Shown here in pieces: positions 1 through 5,577 of a stretch of DNA of 5,577 bases. The DNA comes from Bacteroidaceae bacterium (GTDB lineage: Bacteria > Bacteroidota > Bacteroidia > Bacteroidales > Bacteroidaceae). Both the position numbers and the translations under genes were made by a program. Positions within the stretch are counted from its first letter, which is position 1. Each line of letters opens with the position of its first letter. Under the pieces are notes generated by a model. That model saw only the letters and a list, made by a program, of their open reading frames with translations, ran no database searches and was not told the DNA's origin. The stretch is taken from positions 1,380 to 6,956 of the forward strand of contig JABUUA010000102.1 of the NCBI GenBank assembly GCA_021443405.1, given 5' to 3'.

Positions 1-1800
1 CAGTACAGCAGCATCGACAACCCCACCCCCGAGGACTTCGAGAAGCTCTACCGCAACATCGACCAGATTCCGCAGAACACCCTGCACATGCTGATTAACA
101 ACATCATGTTCGACTCCTTTGCTGGCAGTGTTCCCAGCAAGATGCTCAGCCTCCGTGACGAGGGTTCGCAGGAGCAGATTTTCTATCCCGAGGACATCGC
201 TCACGTAACTGGCTCGCTGCTGGCCAACAACGGTGTCATCTACCTGACCGACAAGGTTTACGGTCCCGCCAAATATACCTCGGTGGCCGCTCCCGCCAAC
301 ATCAGTAAGACCAACCTGGTGATGAAGTGGGCCATCAACAATGGTTCGCCGGGCACCACCGACTACATGGGTTTGAACTACTACGCTTACCTGCTCGCTA
401 TGCAGAGCCGCTTCGTCTTCTTCATCCCCAGCGACGAGGCCCTCAACTACTACTACGACGTAGTCAGCTTCAAGAGCACCAAGTCGCGTACCTTGCAGTT
501 CTCGAACAAGAACAAGGACGGCTCTGACGCAGGTTTCGCCATCAACTACAAGATGTTTGCATACGACCCCGCTACGGGCCAGATTGGAACAGAATATACG
601 CTGGAGAAGATGACCAACGCCGAGATTTGTAACCGCCTGAAGGATATTCTCGAGAGCCACACCATCGTGCTCGACGGTCGTGACGAAATCAACACGGACA
701 TCGACGAATACTACGTGACCAAGAATGGTAGCGCCGTGAAGGTGACCCGTGACAACGGCCACATCGTGAAGGTTCAGGGTGGATTCCAGCTCGAGAACGA
801 GGCCGCCGGCATCACCAACGGCGACCGCGGAACCCTGGAGAACATCGCCGAGGACGAACACGCCATGGCCAACGGAACCACTTATATTCTGGACAGCCCC
901 ATTATTCCTTCGGCCCACAGCGTATATAGCGTGCTGACCGACGACGGAGTGGGCGACAGTCCCGACTACGGTGCTTTCTACGACCTCTGCGCCGGCAACG
1001 AGGAAATCATCAAGGCCTGTGGTCTGGTGGACACCAAGACCCTCACCGCCTCTCAGCAGAAGGCAGCCATGAAGAAGTTCCAGATGTTTACCGACACGGA
1101 GAACGGGCCCGACTACAACGTCCAGTTCTTCAACAACTACCGCTACACCATCTTCGTTCCCACCAACGAGGCAGTAGATGAAGCTATTGCCGATGGACTG
1201 CCCACGTGGGAGTCTATCGAAGACGACTACAACACCACGCTGAAAGCCAACATGGAGCGTCAGGCTGAGGTGGAGACCGACCGCGACAATGCTGCCGACG
1301 AGGAGAGCAGAGCCCAGTTCGTGGCTGAGTTGGAGAAGTTGCAAGCAGAGGCCCGCGTTGACAGCGTTCGCCTGCAAGCCAAGATTACCTATCTGACCAA
1401 CTTCCTGCGCTACCACTTCGCCGACAACAGCGTGTTCGTGGACAACAGCGACATTGACAACGCTGAGTACGTGACCGCCAGCTACGACGTGGAGAAGGGT
1501 CTCTTCTGCAAAGTGGTCGTGAACCGCCACAACCGCGTAATGACGGTAACCGACCTGAACAACGAGACCGTGACCATCGACGAGAACAAGCACAAGGTGA
1601 ACATCCTGGCTCGCGACATCGCTTGTAACAAGACTCCCAAGGATGCCAAGACCATGAACGCCATCACCATCGACGGCTCAAGCTTCGCAGTCATCCATCA
1701 GATTCCCAAGGTGCTGAAGCACGACGACAAGCCCATTGCCAGCCATTGGGCCACCCAAGCCGCTGCTCGTCAGTATCTGAAGCGCTATGCAATCCGCTAA
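1..1800 (+). CDS. Multi-domain fasciclin-like (FAS1) protein, 5'-truncated by the window edge
   Basis: The reading frame is open from the first base to TAA at 1798-1800 (599 codons visible). The ATG at 88 is internal, because the frame continues upstream of it and a FAS1 half-domain spans it. Numbering from base 1, three FAS1-like units can be traced. Unit A, second half only, has a helix-like LHMLINN near residue 28 and a closing GVIYLTDKVYGP at 78-89. Unit B, about 96-303, has FVFFIPSDEAL at 138-148, LKDILESH at 213-220 and closing strand TYILDSPIIP. Unit C, about 300-576, has YTIFVPTNEAV from 382, LRYHF at 469-473 and closing FAVIHQIPKVL from 562. These match the FAS1 H1 box, H2 box and last strand. 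FAS1 domains mediate adhesion or ligand binding outside the cell. Units B and C are longer than the usual ~140 residues; C carries a charged insertion at 404-461. The missing N-terminus probably holds a lipoprotein signal (inference). Position directly before susC/susD genes suggests an accessory surface protein of that uptake complex. The FAS1 call is fairly firm; the ligand is unknown. Confidence 0.85.
   Translation, partial: QYSSIDNPTPEDFEKLYRNIDQIPQNTLHMLINNIMFDSFAGSVPSKMLSLRDEGSQEQIFYPEDIAHVTGSLLANNGVIYLTDKVYGPAKYTSVAAPANISKTNLVMKWAINNGSPGTTDYMGLNYYAYLLAMQSRFVFFIPSDEALNYYYDVVSFKSTKSRTLQFSNKNKDGSDAGFAINYKMFAYDPATGQIGTEYTLEKMTNAEICNRLKDILESHTIVLDGRDEINTDIDEYYVTKNGSAVKVTRDNGHIVKVQGGFQLENEAAGITNGDRGTLENIAEDEHAMANGTTYILDSPIIPSAHSVYSVLTDDGVGDSPDYGAFYDLCAGNEEIIKACGLVDTKTLTASQQKAAMKKFQMFTDTENGPDYNVQFFNNYRYTIFVPTNEAVDEAIADGLPTWESIEDDYNTTLKANMERQAEVETDRDNAADEESRAQFVAELEKLQAEARVDSVRLQAKITYLTNFLRYHFADNSVFVDNSDIDNAEYVTASYDVEKGLFCKVVVNRHNRVMTVTDLNNETVTIDENKHKVNILARDIACNKTPKDAKTMNAITIDGSSFAVIHQIPKVLKHDDKPIASHWATQAAARQYLKRYAIR
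1210..1383 (+). other. Charged helical/coiled-coil-like insertion within the last FAS1 domain
   Basis: This stretch encodes residues 404-461 of the visible FAS1 protein, between the H1-like box (FVPTNEAV) and the H2-like box (LRYHF). It is rich in Glu, Asp, Ala, Gln, Arg and Lys, has no Pro or Gly, and includes stretches such as AELEKLQAEA with hydrophobic residues at heptad-like spacing. It is therefore probably a long helix or helical hairpin. The only AGA arginine codon in the visible part of the gene (1309) lies here. Helix formation is inferred from composition, not computed. Confidence 0.6.
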
Positions 1801-1812
1801 ATCGAGAGTATC
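1801..1812 (+). other. 12-bp junction between the FAS1 gene and the susC-like gene
   Basis: Only 12 bases separate the TAA of the FAS1 gene from the ATG at 1813. There is no room for a promoter or terminator, so the two genes are very likely co-transcribed. The bases include GAGAG but no good Shine-Dalgarno match, as is usual in Bacteroidota. The first codons after the ATG are A+T-rich, which should keep the start unstructured. The start is fixed by the signal peptide that follows it. Confidence 0.7.
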
Positions 1813-4800
1813 ATGAAAAAATATATAAAGATAATCATGCTTTGGGCACTTGCTTTCATGGCGCTGCCCGTAAGCGCACAGAATCGTGTCAGTGGTACCG
1901 TGAGCGACGAGTTCGGTGGAATCCCCGGCATTCAGGTCAAGGAGGTGGACTCCAACAACCGTATCGTCTCGAGCGCGATTACCGATGCAAACGGTAACTT
2001 CACCATGACCGTGAAGAACGCCAAGAACAAACTGGTGTTCCACGGAATGGGCTACACGGACAAGGTTTACACTCCCATCAACAAGAGTGTATATAAAGTG
2101 AACATGAACGAGGCCACCGTGACCATGAAGGCGGTGGACGTTGTCGCCAAGAAGAAAGCGGCCACCACGGGTCTCGACATCCCCGCACGTGAGTACGCAG
2201 GTGCCGTCTCTACCATGAAGATGGACGACCTCGAGGGTCTCGCCTTCGAGTCGGTGGACCAAGCCCTGCAAGGTCAGATTGCCGGTCTCGACATTGTGGC
2301 CAACTCGGGTAACCTGGGTTCGGGAACTACCATGCGCCTGCGCGGTACTTCTACTATCAACGGTAACGCACAACCACTGATTGTCGTCAACGACCACATC
2401 TTCGACCTCCCCGAGGACGCACAGCAAGTGAACTTCGAGGATATGGACAACGAGGAGCAGTTCTCTACCCTGCTGAACGTGAACACCGAGGATATTGAGA
2501 GCATCACCGTACTGAAGGACGCTGCCTCTGCCGCCAAGTGGGGTGTGCGCGGCTCGAACGGTGTTATCGAAATCAAGCTCCGTCGCGGTAAGCGCGGACC
2601 CACGCAGGTCAACTTCTCATACAAGTTCAACGGCACTTGGCAGCCCACTGGCTACAAGATGCTTGACGGTGACGGCTACACCATGATGATGAAGGAAGCC
2701 TACTTCAACCCTTGGATGAATTCGAAGTATTCGAACCAAATCGCCGAGTTGAACTACAACCAGTCGATGCCTTACATCTACAATCATTACAACCACAACA
2801 CCGATTGGCTCGACGCCGTGCGCCAGTTTGGTCGCGAGAACCGCTACTACATCAACCTGACGGGTGGTGGCGAGAAGGCTCAGTTCCGCATCGGTGCCGG
2901 TTACAACAAATCGACGGGTTCGGTCATCGGTCAGAAACTTGACCAGTTCACCGAGAGCACGACGCTGGACTATCAGGTCAGCGACCGCATCCAGTTCCGC
3001 GCTACCGTGAACATGACCTTCACCTCGAACCACAAGAACTACGGCAACGACATTGTGGAACGCGCCTACAAGGCCATGCCCAACATGAGTATTTATGAAT
3101 ACGACGCCATGGGTAACCTCACGGGTAACTACTTCAGCATGTTCCCCGTGGCTGCAACGCTCAGCACCGGTCAAGCTCCCGCACAGCACGACCAGCGTGA
3201 CGGCGAGACCTCTTACTACCTGATTGACGCCTTCCGCAACGGCAACCCCGTGGCTCGCGCCAACCTTGCTTGGTGGAAGCAGAAGCAGTACAACCTGACT
3301 CCCCAGTTCGACGTTACCTACAAACTCTGGGGCAAGGACGGCGACCAGCACCAACTCAACTATAAGGGCGACGTGCAGTTGAACATCTACAACACCTCTA
3401 ACGACCAGTACTGCCCCAGCGAACTCCGTAACGTTCCTTGGATGTTCGGTGGCGACGACGCGGCATCGGGCATGAGCAACGATCGCAACATGGTGTCGAA
3501 CGACGAGTACAAGTCGCTTGAGTTCACCACCCGCCACGAGTTGCACTACTACAGCCACTTCAAGAACTCTGACCACTCATTGTCAGGTATGGCTCGTTTC
3601 GAGATGAACACGGGTAGCTCCAGCACCCAGTACATCGGCTTGTGGAATGTGCCCGACGGAATCACCGACCCCACCGTGGTAGCTCTGCTGAGCGGTGCCA
3701 GTGCCGGTAACAACGAATGGCGCGGACACAGCTTCTTCGAGCAGTTGCACTATTCTTATAAGAGTAAGTACTCGGTGGACGTGAGCGTTCGTACCGACGG
3801 TTCTACCGCCTTCGGTCGCGGTCACAAATACGGCACCTTCCCCTCAGTCGGTGCCCGCTGGAACATCTCCGACGAAAAATTCATGGAGCCCACCCGCAAG
3901 GTCATCTCTATGCTGGCCTTCCGTCCCACGTGGGGTATCACCGGTTACACGGGTGGTGCAGGTGGTAACCAGTACAACCGCTACAGCAGCGCCGGCTACT
4001 ACAACGGTCACTCTGTAGTTCAACCCGAGAACCTCTCGCTCACTTCACTGAAGTGGGAAAAGACGCAGCAGTGGAACCTCGGTTTCAACCTCGGTCTGTT
4101 CAACGACCTGTTGAACTTCGAGTTCGAGGTGTATGACAAGAAGACCACCGACCTGCTCATGCAGAACCTCCGCATCTCGAGCGCCAACGGTTTCAACTCG
4201 CTGGCTTGGGTCAACGGCGGCGCCCTGCGCAACAAAGGTTGGGAGTTGAACGCCAACACAGGCAAGTTTGCCAAGAAGGGCAAATTCTCTATGAAACTGC
4301 GCGGCAACGTCAGTCAGAACTTCAACACCGTGGAGGAGATGGATCCCCTGCTTCTCGAGGCCCTCAACGGCTCAGAGACTTGGAACCCCACCAACCTCGA
4401 CTACAACAAGCGCGTGCAGATTAACAACGCACTCGGTTCTATCTACGGTCTGAAATACAAAGGCGTTTATCGTTACGACTACGAGCACAACGGCTACACC
4501 ATTGCTTCGTTCAAGAGCTACGGTTACGCCGAGGTGGACCACGACGGTAACCTCTGCCCCAATGCCGACTACGCCATTGCTCACGGTACGGGTTACGACG
4601 CCAAGGGCAATCCCATCAACACCTCTGCAGCCGCTCAGCGCCGCGGCGAGAACTACACTTGCCCCATCGCTTACGATGCTAACGGCAACATGCTGACCGA
4701 CTACAAAGGCAATCCTCTGCCCATGTGGTACTGCTACAACGAGGGTTCTCGCTATCAGTTCCAAGGTGGTGACGCCATCTATGAGGACATCAACCACGAT

Positions 4801-5352
4801 GGTAACATCGACCGTTACGATATGGTCTATCTGGGCAACTCCAATCCCAAGTGTTATGGTGGTTTTGGTGTGAACTTCTACTACGGCAAGTTTGAGATCA
4901 ACGCCTCATTCAACTTCCGTATAGGCAACCAGATCGTGAACATGGCACGCGCAAGATACGAGAGCATGCTCGACAACACCAACCAGAGCTTCGCTACTAC
5001 ATGGCGCTGGCGTCAGAATGGTGACATCACCGACATACCCCGTGCGCTGACCTCTCGTAATGGATACGCAAGCTACAACTCATTGCCCAGCGACCGCTAC
5101 GTGGAGAATGGTGACTACCTGCGTCTGCAGTACATCCAGATGAAATACAACTTCGACGTGAAGAAACAGTGGATGAAGACCTGTGGTATCAAGAATCTAA
5201 GCCTCAGTGCAACCATCAACAGATTGTTCACCTGGACGAAGTACACTGGTGTGGATCCCGAAGTTGGAATTGGTGGATACGCAGTGGCAACCGACAACAG
5301 CAAGACGCCTCCTGCGAGATCATTCACTGCAAGCATCAATGTTGGTTTCTAA
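1813..5352 (+). CDS. SusC/RagA family TonB-linked outer-membrane transporter
   Basis: The complete gene encodes 1179 residues, at the long end for the family. Residues 1-22 are a signal peptide (MKKYIKII, hydrophobic core, VSA before Gln23), which supports the ATG at 1813. Residues 25-104 form the carboxypeptidase-regulatory-like beta-sandwich (SGTVSDE... DANGNF). KAVDVVAKKK at 106-115 is the likely TonB-box region. The plug, about 120-260, carries RGTSTINGNAQPLIVVND (177-194) and the SusC signature DIESITVLKDAASAAKWG followed by VRGSNGVIEI. The rest is the 22-strand-type barrel, with family landmarks KYGTFPSVGARWNISDEKF (from 672), IYGLKYKGVY (877-886), DINHDGNID (992-1000), ENGDYLRLQYIQMKYNF (from 1098) and FTWTKYTGVDPEVG (from 1139), ending in the outer-membrane-type terminal Phe. 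It imports a ligand across the outer membrane using TonB/ExbBD energy, with the SusD-like partner as lid. An unusually long predicted loop spans about 887-988. The susD-like gene follows 18 bp downstream. Family assignment is firm; the substrate cannot be told from this sequence. Confidence 0.97.
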   Translation: MKKYIKIIMLWALAFMALPVSAQNRVSGTVSDEFGGIPGIQVKEVDSNNRIVSSAITDANGNFTMTVKNAKNKLVFHGMGYTDKVYTPINKSVYKVNMNEATVTMKAVDVVAKKKAATTGLDIPAREYAGAVSTMKMDDLEGLAFESVDQALQGQIAGLDIVANSGNLGSGTTMRLRGTSTINGNAQPLIVVNDHIFDLPEDAQQVNFEDMDNEEQFSTLLNVNTEDIESITVLKDAASAAKWGVRGSNGVIEIKLRRGKRGPTQVNFSYKFNGTWQPTGYKMLDGDGYTMMMKEAYFNPWMNSKYSNQIAELNYNQSMPYIYNHYNHNTDWLDAVRQFGRENRYYINLTGGGEKAQFRIGAGYNKSTGSVIGQKLDQFTESTTLDYQVSDRIQFRATVNMTFTSNHKNYGNDIVERAYKAMPNMSIYEYDAMGNLTGNYFSMFPVAATLSTGQAPAQHDQRDGETSYYLIDAFRNGNPVARANLAWWKQKQYNLTPQFDVTYKLWGKDGDQHQLNYKGDVQLNIYNTSNDQYCPSELRNVPWMFGGDDAASGMSNDRNMVSNDEYKSLEFTTRHELHYYSHFKNSDHSLSGMARFEMNTGSSSTQYIGLWNVPDGITDPTVVALLSGASAGNNEWRGHSFFEQLHYSYKSKYSVDVSVRTDGSTAFGRGHKYGTFPSVGARWNISDEKFMEPTRKVISMLAFRPTWGITGYTGGAGGNQYNRYSSAGYYNGHSVVQPENLSLTSLKWEKTQQWNLGFNLGLFNDLLNFEFEVYDKKTTDLLMQNLRISSANGFNSLAWVNGGALRNKGWELNANTGKFAKKGKFSMKLRGNVSQNFNTVEEMDPLLLEALNGSETWNPTNLDYNKRVQINNALGSIYGLKYKGVYRYDYEHNGYTIASFKSYGYAEVDHDGNLCPNADYAIAHGTGYDAKGNPINTSAAAQRRGENYTCPIAYDANGNMLTDYKGNPLPMWYCYNEGSRYQFQGGDAIYEDINHDGNIDRYDMVYLGNSNPKCYGGFGVNFYYGKFEINASFNFRIGNQIVNMARARYESMLDNTNQSFATTWRWRQNGDITDIPRALTSRNGYASYNSLPSDRYVENGDYLRLQYIQMKYNFDVKKQWMKTCGIKNLSLSATINRLFTWTKYTGVDPEVGIGGYAVATDNSKTPPARSFTASINVGF

Positions 5353-5370
5353 CGTAAAGACATAACGAGA
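5353..5370 (+). other. 18-bp junction between the susC-like and susD-like genes
   Basis: The spacer between TAA (5350-5352) and ATG (5371) is short and A-rich, with AACGAGA just before the start but no strong Shine-Dalgarno. No inverted repeat or promoter fits here, so the susC and susD genes should be on one transcript, as is standard for this pair. Confidence 0.65.
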
Positions 5371-5577
5371 ATGAAAACACTTAAGAATATATACAAATCA
5401 GTCTGCCTTGCGGGCGTGGCACTATTGGCCTACTCTTGCCAAGACTGGCTGACGGTCTATCCCCAGACTCAAATCGTTGAGGAAAACTTCTGGGAAGACA
5501 AGAACGATCTTGAAGGTGTGCGCTATGCCGCCTACAAGAATATGTGTGGTACACTCGAGAAGTTGACCAAATGGGGC
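5371..5577 (+). CDS. SusD/RagB family outer-membrane lipoprotein, 3'-truncated by the window edge
   Basis: The first 69 residues are visible and the frame is open to the right edge. Lys2, Lys5 and Lys9 are followed by a hydrophobic stretch and a lipobox ending AYSC, with Cys23 as the predicted lipidated residue; this signal fixes the ATG at 5371. The mature start, CQDWLTVYPQTQ then ENFWEDKNDLEG and an A-Y pair, matches the N-terminal SusD pattern (Cys, a D-x-L pair, a Pro about eight residues later, an E-x-F-W segment and the first TPR-like helix with an A-Y pair). SusD-like proteins sit on the cell surface, bind the ligand and act as a hinged lid on the SusC barrel. The adjacent susC-like gene makes this pairing almost certain. 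Most SusD-like proteins have about 500-650 residues, so most of the gene, including the ligand-binding region, is missing here. Confidence 0.93.
   Translation, partial: MKTLKNIYKSVCLAGVALLAYSCQDWLTVYPQTQIVEENFWEDKNDLEGVRYAAYKNMCGTLEKLTKWG

Noticed and set aside
88..90. ATG at 88 as the start of the FAS1 gene
   Set aside because: The frame is open upstream to base 1, the coding-like codon pattern continues, and no signal peptide follows this ATG. The second half of a FAS1 unit spans it, so the true start is outside the window.
1801..1812. Promoter or terminator between the genes
   Set aside because: The gap is too short and contains no inverted repeat or -33/-7-like element of Bacteroidota; the same applies to 5353-5370.
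1746..1997. 83-codon + strand frame starting inside the FAS1 gene and overlapping the susC start
   Set aside because: Out of frame with both real genes, with no domain or signal; a shadow frame.
1678..2427. 249-codon open frame on the - strand across the FAS1/susC junction
   Set aside because: It overlaps two well-supported genes, has the same biased antisense composition, and shows no recognisable motif.
2617..3576. 319-codon open frame on the - strand
   Set aside because: It lies wholly inside the susC-like gene. Its translation is Val/His/Leu-rich low-complexity sequence typical of the antisense of a gene with C-ending codons, with no signal peptide or domain.
4537..4716. D-x-x-G-N motifs as RHS/YD repeats of a toxin
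   Set aside because: The motifs are few, irregularly spaced and embedded in a SusC barrel with all family landmarks on both sides, so an RHS-type shell is not supported.
4372..4797. 141-codon open frame on the - strand
   Set aside because: It is antisense to a conserved part of the SusC barrel, with Val-rich composition from codon bias; no independent support.

Overview
The window looks like a fragment of a Bacteroidota chromosome, most likely order Bacteroidales (a Prevotella- or Bacteroides-like gut or oral organism; the genus is an inference). The reasons are a complete SusC/RagA-type TonB-dependent outer-membrane transporter followed directly by the start of a SusD/RagB-type lipoprotein, weak or absent Shine-Dalgarno sequences, and a strong preference for C-ending codons in fairly G+C-rich genes.

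Layout: three genes lie on the + strand, tightly packed and all in the same reading frame. (1) Positions 1-1800 hold the 3' part of a gene for a large multi-FAS1 (fasciclin-like) protein; its start is outside the window. (2) After a 12-bp gap, positions 1813-5352 hold a complete susC-like gene of 1179 codons, with signal peptide, carboxypeptidase-regulatory-like domain, plug and beta-barrel. (3) After an 18-bp gap, positions 5371-5577 hold the first 69 codons of a susD-like lipoprotein gene that runs off the right edge. No stretch above 18 bp is non-coding. I see no RNA gene, mobile element, CRISPR array, internal promoter or terminator.

How the genes work together: SusC/SusD pairs form a surface complex in which the SusD lipoprotein acts as a lid on the SusC barrel and hands a ligand (often a glycan, sometimes a peptide) to a TonB-driven channel. 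The gene order here suggests the FAS1 protein is co-transcribed with the pair and serves as an extra surface binding or adhesion component. No glycoside hydrolase, peptidase or regulator is visible, so the ligand cannot be named.

The points most worth a second look are a charged, probably helical or coiled-coil insertion inside the last FAS1 domain; a long, Cys-containing predicted loop in the SusC barrel with repeated Asp-x-x-Gly-Asn motifs; and a change in codon use over the last ~430 bp of the susC gene. The overall system is a variant of a known class, not a clearly new one.
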